Shown one piece after another: positions 37,159-46,939 of a stretch of DNA of 64,000 nt. Each line of letters begins with the position of its first letter. Positions within the stretch are counted from its first letter, which is position 1. Origin of the DNA: Methanoplanus endosymbiosus (lineage in GTDB: Archaea > Halobacteriota > Methanomicrobia > Methanomicrobiales > Methanomicrobiaceae); the NCBI RefSeq assembly GCF_024662215.1, contig NZ_CP096115.1, positions 620,001 through 684,000 on the forward strand. The letters are read 5' to 3'. The notes beneath the pieces are model-generated. The model made no database searches and was not told where the DNA came from. It worked only from the letters and a program-made list of their open reading frames with translations. Made by a program: the position numbers and the translations under genes.

Positions 37159-37689
37159 ATGGAAGATAAAGAGAAAAAAGAGAGTGAAAATTCAGAAGAA
37201 AGTACGGATAAAAACATTGTTGAAGAGACGATTGACCAGATAATGCCCGGACTTGGAAAGCTTGTAAACAGGCTGAAACTGACTGCACCGGAACTTGAAA
37301 GCAGACTTAATGAAGCAGATATTGAAATTAAAAAAAGAATTCAGGATGGTTATTCAGGAAAGCCAAAGGTATCCTACAGCTATAATATAAGAACTCTGTC
37401 GCAGGAGAGCAGAGTTAAATCACCGGAGAGGAAAAAAGAACCCGGTTTTACTGAACCGGTTGTCGATGTCATAAAATATGACAATTCTGTCAGGGTTATA
37501 GCTGAGCTTCCCGGAGTTACAGAGGATGAGATTAAACTGGAGATCAAGGAAAAATCCATAAATCTTGAGGCAAAAAGCAGTTCAAGAAGATACCGTAAGA
37601 TAATTCCTCTCCCCGGCAGAGTTGCACTTATTGAACAGAGATTCATTAACGGAATTTTTGAAGCAAATTTTGAGATGACAGATGACTGA
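37159..37689 (+). CDS. gvpH: Gas vesicle protein GvpH, Hsp20-like
   Basis: The 176-residue protein has an acidic, charged N-terminus, a helical stretch (VEETIDQIMPGLGKLVNRL) and a C-terminal alpha-crystallin-type domain (PVVDVIKYDNSVRVIAELPG, EDEIKLEIKEKSINLEA, INGIFEANFEM). This is the layout of haloarchaeal GvpH, which acts as a chaperone for vesicle proteins. A strong GGAGGGGG ribosome binding site precedes ATG 37159. The N-terminal extension is longer than in a plain Hsp20. gvpK follows 11 nt after the stop. Confidence 0.9.
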   Translation: MEDKEKKESENSEESTDKNIVEETIDQIMPGLGKLVNRLKLTAPELESRLNEADIEIKKRIQDGYSGKPKVSYSYNIRTLSQESRVKSPERKKEPGFTEPVVDVIKYDNSVRVIAELPGVTEDEIKLEIKEKSINLEAKSSSRRYRKIIPLPGRVALIEQRFINGIFEANFEMTDD

Positions 37690-37700
37690 GATTATTCAAA

Positions 37701-38009
37701 ATGGCCCTTGATATAGACGAAGATAATCTTAAATCAGGCATTCTGGGAATAGTTATAGCTGTAATTGAGATTGTACGTGACGCAATAAGGATTCAGGCTA
37801 TCAGACGGATGGACTCAGGCAGACTGACTGACGATGAGATAGAACGTCTTGGACAGGCACTTATGGAACTTGATATTGCAATTGAAGAGATAAAAGTGGA
37901 GCATGATCTTACTGACACGGTTTCGGAGATTCGTAATGGTCTTGATGATCTTGTCGATGATCTGCTCAATCAGATATTAAATCCGGAAATTCCTGAGGAG
38001 ATTAGATGA
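37701..38009 (+). CDS. gvpK: Gas vesicle protein GvpK
   Basis: The 102-residue protein has the GvpK pattern: LKSGILGIVIAVIEIVRDAI, IQAIRRMDSGRLTDDEIERL, GQALMELDIAIEEIK and the end VSEIRNGLDDLVDDLLNQIL. It is an essential or growth-affecting minor assembly factor. Its stop overlaps the next start in an ATGA arrangement (38006-38009), so GvpK and the following GvpF/L are coupled. Confidence 0.95.
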   Translation: MALDIDEDNLKSGILGIVIAVIEIVRDAIRIQAIRRMDSGRLTDDEIERLGQALMELDIAIEEIKVEHDLTDTVSEIRNGLDDLVDDLLNQILNPEIPEEIR

Positions 38010-39676
38010 GAAATAATAATTCGGATGGCCGGCCAGGCGGCGATAATTGTCCTGATAATGAGACGCATAATAACAGCAGTAATTGTCCTGAAGATTATTC
38101 TGATAATTATGATTATTCAGCAGAAGGGAGAATGTTAAAAGAAATTATCTCCCGGACTGTCAGAGAAGAGATGCAGAAATCCTTTGATGAGATAAAAACT
38201 GAAATCATTGAGATCGTCCGGAAAGAATCAGCTGCTCAGCTCCGGGCATTAATACAGAAAACCTATTCATCAGCCGTAAATGAAGGTGAGAGGTCAAATC
38301 CGGAAAAGACTGAAAAATCTGAAGAAATAATAAAATCTGAAAAAATAAAAAAATCTGAAGAAATAGAAAAAATTGAAAAAAATAAGATAAAAGAGATCAA
38401 TGAGAAATTTAATCGGGTACTGAATGCAGTGCATGAGACTGATGCACTGAAAGATATGAATTTTATCTCCAGAAGCGAGGATATCCCAGAAGATAATCCG
38501 GTCATCTTTTCGGGTATAAATTCAGTAAATAAATCAGACAATAAGGGCACTGACGGCAATATCAGCAGAAAAAATGAATATGTCTCAACAAATGATGATT
38601 TTAATAATAACATATATCTCACTGACAGCCGTGTAAACAGCAGTAAAGACGGGAATAAGGGTTTAAATCCGGAAATCGTATCAGATGATGAGAATATAAA
38701 TGCTGATGATCATATAAAAACTGATGACGATATTACCGGACCTTATGACAAGAATATAAATGCCGAGAATATTACCAAATCTGATTCTGAAAATATAAAT
38801 ATTAATGACAGTACAGCCATCGACAATAACAACAACAATAACAACAACAATAACAACAACAATAACAACAATAATAATTATAATAGCAATAATAATGGAA
38901 ATAATAATAAAGAAGCTCTGTACCTGTATGCAATAACCAACCGGCAGGATAATTTTAATCCTGGAAATATTGGCATTGAAGAAAGTTCAGTGTACACCAT
39001 ACCACTTGACAATCTCCCGCTTACAGCAATTGTGCATAAATGCAGTGAGGAACCTTACCAGAGTGACAATCAGGAAACTGTAACAAACTGGGTAAATACC
39101 CACCAGAATGTTATTGATAAGGCCATTGAGAGATATGAGACAGTACTGCCATTTGGATTTGACACAATTATATGTGGCACAGATCTTCAGTATTCTGAAG
39201 AAGTTCTGAAAGACTGGCTTGCAGATGAATATCATTCACTGAAGAAGAAACTGGATTTTTTAAGTGGAAAAAAAGAGTATGGAATCCAGATCTTCTGTAC
39301 GCCTTCAGCCCTCACCGGCAACCCTGAAGATAATGAAGAGATTATGAAAATCAGAGAAGAGATTAAGAATAAAGGTGCCGGCGCTGAGTATATGTACAAT
39401 AAAAAAATAGAGCAGATCAACGAGAAGATCCGGGGTGAAAAACTTGTTTCGCTCTCAGATGAATATACAGATAAAATAGAGAGTATCTCATCCGCAGTAA
39501 AGGTGGATAAATGCAGAAAATCAAACGATTCTGAAAAAATAATGCTGCTTAATCTCTCATGCCTGGCGGATGATAATGATTACAAAAAAATTGGGGACTT
39601 TTTAGAAGAGATCTCAAATAAAGATGGATACTTTGTCCGTTTCACAGGGCCGTGGCCCGCATATTCATTTGTCTGA
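38006..39676 (+). CDS. gvpL: Gas vesicle protein GvpF/GvpL family (third copy) with long Asn-rich linker
   Basis: The 556-residue protein is about twice the usual GvpL length. Residues 1-30 are Asn-rich. Residues 35-130 form a charged coiled coil with KSEE/KSEK repeats, and residues 130-300 are a low-complexity Asn/Asp linker including about 18 consecutive Asn. Only the C-terminal 255 residues are the GvpF/L domain (EALYLYAITNRQ, ETVLPFGFDTIICG, KKEYGIQIFC, LLNLSCLADDNDYKK, FTGPWPAYSFV). The last motif, GPWPxYSF, is the classic GvpL ending and is not shared by the other two copies. The linker may tether the assembly factor flexibly. It ends the cluster. Confidence 0.92.
   Translation: MRNNNSDGRPGGDNCPDNETHNNSSNCPEDYSDNYDYSAEGRMLKEIISRTVREEMQKSFDEIKTEIIEIVRKESAAQLRALIQKTYSSAVNEGERSNPEKTEKSEEIIKSEKIKKSEEIEKIEKNKIKEINEKFNRVLNAVHETDALKDMNFISRSEDIPEDNPVIFSGINSVNKSDNKGTDGNISRKNEYVSTNDDFNNNIYLTDSRVNSSKDGNKGLNPEIVSDDENINADDHIKTDDDITGPYDKNINAENITKSDSENININDSTAIDNNNNNNNNNNNNNNNNNNYNSNNNGNNNKEALYLYAITNRQDNFNPGNIGIEESSVYTIPLDNLPLTAIVHKCSEEPYQSDNQETVTNWVNTHQNVIDKAIERYETVLPFGFDTIICGTDLQYSEEVLKDWLADEYHSLKKKLDFLSGKKEYGIQIFCTPSALTGNPEDNEEIMKIREEIKNKGAGAEYMYNKKIEQINEKIRGEKLVSLSDEYTDKIESISSAVKVDKCRKSNDSEKIMLLNLSCLADDNDYKKIGDFLEEISNKDGYFVRFTGPWPAYSFV
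38825..38878 (+). repeat. AAT/AAC microsatellite coding for poly-Asn
   Basis: Three perfect 12-bp units AATAACAACAAC are followed by degenerate AAT/AAC codons, all in frame. The repeat could change length by slippage in multiples of one codon, altering only the linker of the GvpL protein. Confidence 0.9.
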
Positions 39677-39695
39677 AAATTTCCGGCAGACAAAA

Positions 39696-40898
39696 TTATC
39701 TCTCATAACCTTTTTCTGCACTATAGACTTTCCTGTAGTTGACAACCGAAATTACATATCTAAACCCACAGTTTGTGTAAATACGGGCATGGACATCACA
39801 CAGCAGTTTCTTTTTATCCTTTGAGACATGTATCATCTCAAAATCAGCCTCTCCATACTTCTCAATATTTTCACAAATCTCCGGCAGATCATAACGGCAG
39901 CATTCCTCATCAAGTCCACCAACAACCATTGAGAGAAGTTCTTCCCGTGAATATCCAAGAGCAGAGACTGCAACGTCATTGACTTCAATGATATCTGAAG
40001 GGCGGCTGTCATCACCCCACCTGTGAATAAAAATCGCTGAATTTACATTATTAAAGATAAACTGATATTTTTCCGTTAACAGAGCAAGATCATTAATCGT
40101 CTCCTTCATTTCAGTTACATCAGTAACTGTAATGACAGAACCTGCATAATACGGACATTTTTCTCCAAGTGGTGCAATTCTGACAATTACTTCTGCTCCC
40201 TTACCACCATAAGCAAAATTAAGTCGCTTATGTTCGCAGATAACATCCGATAACCCGGCAGGATTGTTTATAATACATTCTGTATCTGTTATGTGACCGG
40301 GAATAAGAGATAAAATCTCATTTAGAACTGAATTTTCAGAAGCCAGCAGTTCATATAATGATCTCCCCAGAACAATCGGTTTACTTATCCCGGATAACAA
40401 TTCAATGTTTTTATTCCATGCACTGATACATTTATTTTCATCAATTACAAAGGAGGCTTCCGGAAGGCATTCAATTATCTCTCCAAACCTTCTGTTACTG
40501 TATTTTAATTCATTGACCGCTTTATTCTTAGAAACGCCTGTCAGAATAATATTTTTAAAAGCCTTTAATGTGGGAGAGGTCATACAACCCTTCTCAAGAT
40601 AATAATCAGCACCGTTTTCAAGTGCCTCAAGCGCAATATCATCTCTTCCATGGCCTGTAAAGATATAGAATAACATATCCGGGTACTGAGATTTAACTTC
40701 CTTTAAAAATTCAATCCCATTCATTCCGGGCATAACATAATCTGAAATTATTGCATCGTAATTACCCGTATTTAATTTTTCAAGCCCTTCTTTTACTGAA
40801 TAAGCGCTGTCAACAGAGAACCTTTCATCTCTTTCAAAATACTTCCTTAAGCTGAGTATTATATATTTTTGGTCATCAACCAGAAGAATACGTATCAT
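39696..40898 (-). CDS. Response regulator with REC and two PAS domains
   Basis: The 400-residue protein begins with a receiver domain (RILLVDDQKYI; phospho-acceptor Asp in AIISDYVMPGMNG; Thr in YIFTGHGRDD; Lys in YYLEKG). Two PAS domains follow at about 140-265 (ASFVIDENKCISAWNKNIEL) and 275-395 (SAIFIHRWGDD, VNDVAVSALGYSREEL). No kinase, HTH or enzymatic output is seen, so it relays signal by protein contact. It converges with gvpL with 19 nt between stops and could read a signal relevant to buoyancy, but this is only a contextual inference. Confidence 0.88.
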   Translation of the reverse strand: MIRILLVDDQKYIILSLRKYFERDERFSVDSAYSVKEGLEKLNTGNYDAIISDYVMPGMNGIEFLKEVKSQYPDMLFYIFTGHGRDDIALEALENGADYYLEKGCMTSPTLKAFKNIILTGVSKNKAVNELKYSNRRFGEIIECLPEASFVIDENKCISAWNKNIELLSGISKPIVLGRSLYELLASENSVLNEILSLIPGHITDTECIINNPAGLSDVICEHKRLNFAYGGKGAEVIVRIAPLGEKCPYYAGSVITVTDVTEMKETINDLALLTEKYQFIFNNVNSAIFIHRWGDDSRPSDIIEVNDVAVSALGYSREELLSMVVGGLDEECCRYDLPEICENIEKYGEADFEMIHVSKDKKKLLCDVHARIYTNCGFRYVISVVNYRKVYSAEKGYER

Positions 40899-41047
40899 TC
40901 AGATAAAACAATAATACAATATTATAATTTAAAAAAGTATCTATAATTCCGGAAATCAAAATTAAATTATGTCAAAAATGCAGGAGATAATGCTGCTGTC
41001 AGTCTCACAAAAATCATACAGACCACTCCATTTATATCACTGCCCAA

Positions 41048-41398
41048 TTATCTCCCGGACTCTTCAATTCTGAATTCACGGGCCTCTTTTTCAAGGAAAT
41101 ATCCAAGAACAGTCCTGATTATAACAACTGCTGCAAGCATAATCAGTTCCTCCTGTGAAGGTGAGACTATCGTTGCAAGAATATCTGCCGCGATCAGAAA
41201 TTCAAGCCCGAATACAATTTTTCCTGTCAGTTCCAGCCTAATCTGATTGTACAAATAGCTTTTTTTACCAAACTCATGCAGCAGAACCTTTCCGGTTGCA
41301 AGAATACCCCCGTATATTATCAGAAGTCCGCCCACAAACTCAAAGAAGTAAACCACAAGTAAAATCAGATCATAAAAGGGGCTAATATCCATAATCAT
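41048..41398 (-). CDS. DUF1622 family membrane protein
   Basis: Starting from Met at 41398 (MIMDISPFYD), the protein of about 116 residues has three membrane helices (LILLVVYFFEFVGGLLIIYG, FGLEFLIAADILATIV, LIMLAAVVIIRTVLGYFLE). The conserved DUF1622 features are the RLELTGKIVFGLEF stretch and IRTVLGYFLEKE. The family is widespread in archaea and bacteria without known function. An upstream in-frame Met at 41461 gives a poorer N-terminus. Confidence 0.85.
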   Translation of the reverse strand: MIMDISPFYDLILLVVYFFEFVGGLLIIYGGILATGKVLLHEFGKKSYLYNQIRLELTGKIVFGLEFLIAADILATIVSPSQEELIMLAAVVIIRTVLGYFLEKEAREFRIEESGR

Positions 41399-41620
41399 TC
41401 TATTACCCGGAAGGGATATTATCTTTATTCCCTGAAAATGCTCCGGTTGTGAATCCGGCAAATCAGTCAGGGGCGATCTAAACCGGAAAAATCATGAAAA
41501 AAAGTAAAGATCCGGAAGAGCAGGAAAATTAAAAAAGATAACTGAATTATTCTCCGGAATCAGGATATTAAGCCGGAATTCCGGAGAAAAAAATAACTGT
41601 CACCGCTATCAATTTTCCCT

Positions 41621-42988
41621 TCAGACAGAAAATCCTGCCGACAGATAGCCTGTAAATCCACCCGCAGCATTATAAACCTCTGTAAAACCCCTCTGCTTCA
41701 GAAGACTGCATGCAAGGCTTGAGCGATGCCCCGTTCTGCACATGCAGATGACAGGTATCTCCGGATCAAATTCAGTAAATCTCTCCCTTACATCCATAGC
41801 CGGAACGTTTACAGCACCTAAGATATGCCCCTCAGAAAACTCTTCAGGTGACCTGACATCCATAAGAAGAAACCCATCTGAATTTATCTTCTCATCAACC
41901 TCATGTGCCGACAGCTGCGGGATATGTGCAGTATCAAATCCTGACATAGCCCAGGCATGAGTCCCGCCTTTAAGGTACCCAACAAGACCGTCAATACCAA
42001 CCCGCCTGAGCATTACCACAGCTTCTTCTGCCTGCTTCTGATCATCACCAACAAGCAGAATATCCTTATCCGGCGGAATCACCCATCCGGCAAAGGTTGA
42101 GAAATTGCTGTCGATGTCAATATGATAACTGCCCGGAATATGCTGTCCGCCAAAACCGGCATAATCTCTGATGTCCAGAACAATGATATCGTCATCATCC
42201 ATCAGTTCCTTAAAATCTTCGGGTACAAGAGAAGCAAGTTTTGGAAGCGAACTCAGAAGAGCCGGCCCTCTCCTGTTAATATCACTGCACCTGCTGAAAT
42301 GATCAGGAGCAGGAGGCATATCCTCAGTCAGTGATCTGATAAATTTCTCCTTATCATCTATCCGGAGGGCCGGGTTGAACTTCTTCTCATAGCCAATTGT
42401 TGAAAGCCTCATCGCACCCATCGCCTTACCACAGAGTGATCCTGCACCGTGGGCAGGATATACTATACAGTGATCAGGTATTTTTTCAACGATATTGTGA
42501 AGATTGTCATAAAGCTGGCCTGCAAGCTCATCAGCCATTCCGGGAAATAGATCAGGCCTTCCGACATCCCCCACAAAGAGCGTATCTCCGGTGAATGCAA
42601 CCACAGGTTCATCACTCCTGGACCTGTCAGAGACAAGATACAAAAGGCAGTCCGGGGTGTGCCCCGGAGTATCATGGACATAAAAATCCATATCCTCAAT
42701 AGAAAAAGATGAACCCTCACCAACCGGAATATGCTCAAATTGACATTTACCGTTACCCGGAGCATAAATATCAGCGCCGGTGATGTCTGCAAGATCCATA
42801 TGACCGGATACAAAGTCAGCATGGAGATGAGTTTCAAGAATATGGGTTATCTTAAGGCCCTCTTCCTCTGCCGCAGCAATATACCGGTCAACATCACGGC
42901 AGGGGTCTACTATTGCACATGCCCTTTTACCACCAATAAGATAGGAACTGTGGGCAATTTTTTCAATGAAAAACTGTTTTATGATCAT
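41621..42988 (-). CDS. Metallo-beta-lactamase/double-rhodanese protein (persulfide dioxygenase-like)
   Basis: The 455-residue protein has an N-terminal MBL domain with metal motifs THLHADFVSGH, DTPGHTPD, FTGDTLFVGDVGRPDL and VYPAHGAG. Two rhodanese domains follow. The first (IIVLDIRDYAGFGGQHIPGS, ILLVGDD) lacks a catalytic Cys. The second (FLLMDVRSPEEFSEGHI, VICMCRTGHRSS) has Cys in the active-site loop. Relatives oxidise glutathione persulfide; in a methanogen without glutathione the thiol would differ. It is probably a sulfur-handling or detoxification enzyme. It is cotranscribable with the permease upstream (about 30 nt). Confidence 0.9.
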   Translation of the reverse strand: MIIKQFFIEKIAHSSYLIGGKRACAIVDPCRDVDRYIAAAEEEGLKITHILETHLHADFVSGHMDLADITGADIYAPGNGKCQFEHIPVGEGSSFSIEDMDFYVHDTPGHTPDCLLYLVSDRSRSDEPVVAFTGDTLFVGDVGRPDLFPGMADELAGQLYDNLHNIVEKIPDHCIVYPAHGAGSLCGKAMGAMRLSTIGYEKKFNPALRIDDKEKFIRSLTEDMPPAPDHFSRCSDINRRGPALLSSLPKLASLVPEDFKELMDDDDIIVLDIRDYAGFGGQHIPGSYHIDIDSNFSTFAGWVIPPDKDILLVGDDQKQAEEAVVMLRRVGIDGLVGYLKGGTHAWAMSGFDTAHIPQLSAHEVDEKINSDGFLLMDVRSPEEFSEGHILGAVNVPAMDVRERFTEFDPEIPVICMCRTGHRSSLACSLLKQRGFTEVYNAAGGFTGYLSAGFSV

Positions 42989-43018
42989 AATTATCCCCTA
43001 AACTTATGAATGAGAATG

Positions 43019-44821
43019 TCACACGAATAATATATAAACCATACTGACAGCAACTGCCAGAAACAGTACAGTCATAATTCCACCAGCCCTGAGATAGTCG
43101 GAATTGTGATAGCCACCCGGATTCATCAGAAAAGCATTAACCTGATGTGTGGGGAGAATAAAGGAATTGGAAACACAGACTGCAACAAGCAGAGCAAGCC
43201 CCCTTGGATCAACTCCTGTCGAATTGCCGATAATAATTACCAGCGGAACAAGGAGAACGGTTGCAGCAACATTAGTCATAAACAGACTGAAAAAAGTGGC
43301 CAGAATTCCAATTGCGAAGAGCAGAACAATCACCGGACTGTCTCCAATAAGAACCATAAGATTTTCTGCAATATACGCAGCTGTACCCGTCTTATCCATT
43401 GCAATCCCAAGCGGAATCATGCCTGCAAGAAGAAAAACGATCTTCCAGTCCACTGCCCGGTATGCCTCATCGGGCGTAACAACTCCGGCCAGAAGCATTG
43501 CAACTGCCCCGGTAAAAAGAGACAGAGACAGAGACAATCCAGTAAATGAGAGCATAAGAGCGCCTAAAAAACATGACACTGCAATAAGGCCCTTATCCTT
43601 CCTGACAGACTTATTCTCAGGCTGCACAGAAGAGACAAAATCATGATCATGCCCTATGGCCTCAATTTTATCCCATGGCCCGTAAACAACAATAGTATCT
43701 CCGGTTTTCAGATATGTATTTGAAAATTTCTTTCTCCTCTCCTCGGTCTGAGAGAGTATAACAATAATTTCAAGCCCGTAAGTTTTCCGGAAGGCAATTT
43801 CCCTGATAGTCTTTCCGGCAACTGACGACCTCGGACGGATCATAATCTCTGCAAATCCGGCATTTATGTCCCCAATCTTCTCAGTCAGTCCTTTCTGATC
43901 TTCCGCCTTAAAAAGACCGTAATCAGAGGCAAACCGGTCTGATTCCTCCTCAAAACCAAGAAATGTGAGAATATCTCCGCCTGAAAAAACAGTATAACGC
44001 CAGGGTGCATACAATATATCCCTCCCGGTACTGACTGCAAGAAGATTGAGGGAATATTTACTCAGCAGATGAAGGTCCTCCCTTTTAAGTCCGATTATCC
44101 GGGAATTATCAGGAACAAAATAATGGTGCATACTACCCGGAAGATCCCAGGTCTCAATCAGTTCATTCTGGCCGCCATAAGTACTTTTACCGGCCTGAAC
44201 TTCGGGAAGCACAAAATGACCGAGAATCAGAAAGTACAGTATTCCGGTCAGGAGAAGTGCCAGACCTACAGGAGTTACATCAAAAATACCAAAAGGCTCA
44301 AGATCGCCCTGAATAAGAAAATCATTGAGCAGTATCAGGGGAGATGACCCAACCATGGTAAGAGTGCCCCCAAGGATAGCCGCAAATCCCATAGGCATAA
44401 TCAGGCGTGAAACTGAAATACGGGTCTTTGATGAAATTCTGAGAACTGCCGGAAGGAAGAGGGCAACAGAGCCGATATTCTGCATAAAGGCTGAGAGAAA
44501 TCCTACTACAGAAGATATAATAGCAATTATTTTTTTCTCACCGACACCACCGGTTTCCACAATTTTATGAGCAAGAGCGAACATAATTCCGGTGCGTTCA
44601 ATACCATGGCCAAGGATCATAATTGCAATAATTGTCAGCACTGCATTGCTGGCAAAACCTGAAAATGTGTCTGCCGGAGTTACAATCCCTAAAAGGCCAA
44701 GGGACAGCATGATTATCATTGCAGTTACATCAATTCTGAAGGCCTCGGTTACAAAAAGAATCACTGTAACTGCAAGTACTGCAAGGACTATCACAATTTC
44801 CGGAGTCAGAATTTCGGTCAT
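43019..44821 (-). CDS. SLC13-type permease with two TrkA-C domains
   Basis: The 600-residue protein has two sets of membrane helices (MTEILTPEIVIVLAVLAVTV; VVGFLSAFMQNIGSVALFLP) flanking a soluble part of about 200 residues with two RCK-C/TrkA-C folds (DNSRIIGLKREDLHLLSKY; VAGKTIREIAFRKTYGLEII). The signature NIGSVALFLPAV and the repeat TNVAATVLLVPLVI fit the DASS/SLC13 ion transporter family, whose members carry sulfate, dicarboxylates or other anions with Na+. It lies next to an MBL/rhodanese protein, so a sulfur anion is conceivable but unproved. Confidence 0.88.
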   Translation of the reverse strand: MTEILTPEIVIVLAVLAVTVILFVTEAFRIDVTAMIIMLSLGLLGIVTPADTFSGFASNAVLTIIAIMILGHGIERTGIMFALAHKIVETGGVGEKKIIAIISSVVGFLSAFMQNIGSVALFLPAVLRISSKTRISVSRLIMPMGFAAILGGTLTMVGSSPLILLNDFLIQGDLEPFGIFDVTPVGLALLLTGILYFLILGHFVLPEVQAGKSTYGGQNELIETWDLPGSMHHYFVPDNSRIIGLKREDLHLLSKYSLNLLAVSTGRDILYAPWRYTVFSGGDILTFLGFEEESDRFASDYGLFKAEDQKGLTEKIGDINAGFAEIMIRPRSSVAGKTIREIAFRKTYGLEIIVILSQTEERRKKFSNTYLKTGDTIVVYGPWDKIEAIGHDHDFVSSVQPENKSVRKDKGLIAVSCFLGALMLSFTGLSLSLSLFTGAVAMLLAGVVTPDEAYRAVDWKIVFLLAGMIPLGIAMDKTGTAAYIAENLMVLIGDSPVIVLLFAIGILATFFSLFMTNVAATVLLVPLVIIIGNSTGVDPRGLALLVAVCVSNSFILPTHQVNAFLMNPGGYHNSDYLRAGGIMTVLFLAVAVSMVYILFV

Positions 44822-45062
44822 GATAATTTAACTGCCTGAGTTAGAGGATAGATGTGAACAGAGATATAATTTATTGTATTTCTGAACCGGAAAATCCGGT
44901 GAAATAATGAATAACTTTCAGACAGACTGACAGGGAAATGAATATTCAGCCATCTGAAAATATGCAATATGGCAGATCATTATAATCCGCCACATCATTA
45001 TAACCGACCATATTTCCGGCAGAGAAACTTCCGGAATTTAATTCGGACCAGCAGATCCATAA

Positions 45063-46808
45063 TCATATGCTTTCAGTATAGGTCCCTGATCCGACAAACC
45101 AGTTCTCATCCACCGGAAGAACATAGCAGAGCTTAAATCTGCTCTCATTGTAATCAGGGTCCGGATACTGCACATAGACAAACCCGCCGCCGTTCTCTGC
45201 TTCAGTAATCTCAAGTTTCAGGACAGGCACACCATAGATATCAGTGAAATTGAGGCGGTTTGTCCCGATTAATTCCGGCTGATAAGGCAGTGCAAGCGTT
45301 GTGCCGTCTGTTTCATATGCAAATATATATGAGCCGCCTTCTGCGAATTTTCCGGAGATATTATTATATTCAGATATTACGGTCTCTTTATCATTATCCT
45401 GTGCATACTGCCTTGCAGACTTTACTCTCAGAACAAGTTTCTCAATATCATCTGCACTGAAATTCACAGGTATGTCCGGGACGTAAATTCCCGATCCGAC
45501 AAACCAGTTCTCATCCACAGGTTCAGCATATGAGAGTTTCAGTTCCTTCCTGTAGTCATGTGACGGGTTTGTATAGACATAATATATATATCCCCCGCCG
45601 TCTTCCGCAAGATCAATCATACCATTGATGAAATCAGCACCGTTTGGATCAACAGATTCAGATCTGTCACTGCCTAAAAGGGCCTTCTGGAAAGGCAGTG
45701 CAATAACAGTCCCGTCCATCTCATAGGCAAAGATATACTTATCACCGTCTGTGAAAGAGCCGTTAATATCGTTGAATTCCGCAAGTGCCTCAACTTTTCC
45801 GGAATTACGGGCAAATTCAGCAGCACTGTGAACATATTCCCTGAGCACTTCATATTCTGCTGAAACACCGGCAGGCAGTGAGGTTACATCATCTGAAATA
45901 ACAGATTTGCCACCATCTTTACTCCACGTTATAACAATTCTCCACTCAGTGCCGTCAATGCCTGCTGTATCCCACAGAGCATATTTCTCAACAGGATTTG
46001 CCCATTCCTTATCCCAGAACGAATATTTTCCTGTGCCATTCCGGTTATCAATAACCCCTCTGACAAACGCCTGAATATCATCACTCTGATATGATTCATC
46101 AGTTAAGAGATTCCGTCCGACCTCTTCAGGAGTAGTGTCATAAATCTCTGTCCCGTCAGTCTGCACAACCCATACATCAAAATCAGTGCTGTCAGTTACA
46201 GGTTTAATATATCTGCCGAGGAAATCCTGTGATTTATAGGTCATATCAACAGAACCGGGATATGATCCGTCTTTATCATAAACCGGATAACCCTGGGATA
46301 ATGCATTAAAGCCCTCTTCCATCCGGAAAAAACTGCTCAGGTACGGTTTTCTGTCGTCCGGTGCCTGAGCCACAATCCCTTTTCTGCCGAGATCCATACC
46401 AACAAGATTTCTGTAATTGTCCGGATATGCGTTCACAACAATCCCATTTTCATCAAATACAAGTGAAGAGATCGAATACGGGTGTTTAACGAGATAATCT
46501 GAGATAACCTTCCCGGTTTCGGGTGAGGACGGCCCAAATGCAGCAACAGCATCTGCACCGGATTTCAGATCGCTTTTTACAGCTTCAAGCCCGGAATTTA
46601 CACCGGATATTATCTCACTGAAGTTCTCCTTCATCGGCCCGTATTGATCCGGCATTTCATCTGGTATTGGTATTTCAGCCGGAATTTCTGTCTGCGGGTC
46701 CGCACCTGTGCTTTCATCTCCGCTGCCAGTGCCGGTGCATCCGGCAGACAACAGTAAAATAAGAAATATTCCGGAGATAAATAACCCCAAAACTTTATTC
46801 ATATCCAA
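45063..46808 (-). CDS. Lipoprotein with three cache-type sensor domains
   Basis: The 581-residue protein has a signal with lipobox (ISGIFLILLLSAGC). A double-cache region follows at about 60-300 (ISSLVFDENGIVVNAYPDNY, FDVWVVQTDGTEIYDT). Two tandem single-cache domains come next, at about 310-455 and 455-581, each with FAYE-DGT-ALP and ending in PVDENWFVGSG. The repetition shows an internal duplication. Cache domains bind small extracellular ligands. Without a kinase or chemoreceptor part, it is a membrane-anchored binding protein, perhaps feeding a separate transducer or transporter. Confidence 0.85.
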   Translation of the reverse strand: MDMNKVLGLFISGIFLILLLSAGCTGTGSGDESTGADPQTEIPAEIPIPDEMPDQYGPMKENFSEIISGVNSGLEAVKSDLKSGADAVAAFGPSSPETGKVISDYLVKHPYSISSLVFDENGIVVNAYPDNYRNLVGMDLGRKGIVAQAPDDRKPYLSSFFRMEEGFNALSQGYPVYDKDGSYPGSVDMTYKSQDFLGRYIKPVTDSTDFDVWVVQTDGTEIYDTTPEEVGRNLLTDESYQSDDIQAFVRGVIDNRNGTGKYSFWDKEWANPVEKYALWDTAGIDGTEWRIVITWSKDGGKSVISDDVTSLPAGVSAEYEVLREYVHSAAEFARNSGKVEALAEFNDINGSFTDGDKYIFAYEMDGTVIALPFQKALLGSDRSESVDPNGADFINGMIDLAEDGGGYIYYVYTNPSHDYRKELKLSYAEPVDENWFVGSGIYVPDIPVNFSADDIEKLVLRVKSARQYAQDNDKETVISEYNNISGKFAEGGSYIFAYETDGTTLALPYQPELIGTNRLNFTDIYGVPVLKLEITEAENGGGFVYVQYPDPDYNESRFKLCYVLPVDENWFVGSGTYTESI

Positions 46809-46939
46809 ATATCATTCCGGCAGGCAAAATAATTATCTTACTGCGTCTGTTAAGACCATGACATAGGCCAATTGAGCAGTACAGAGATCATCAGCTATCC
46901 GGCAGATAAAGAAATAAATTACGCTTAAAAAATGAAAAA

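Noticed and set aside
38818-38910. AAC/AAT tract as a possible CRISPR or satellite array
   Set aside because: There are no spacers; it is an in-frame microsatellite inside the gvpL coding sequence.
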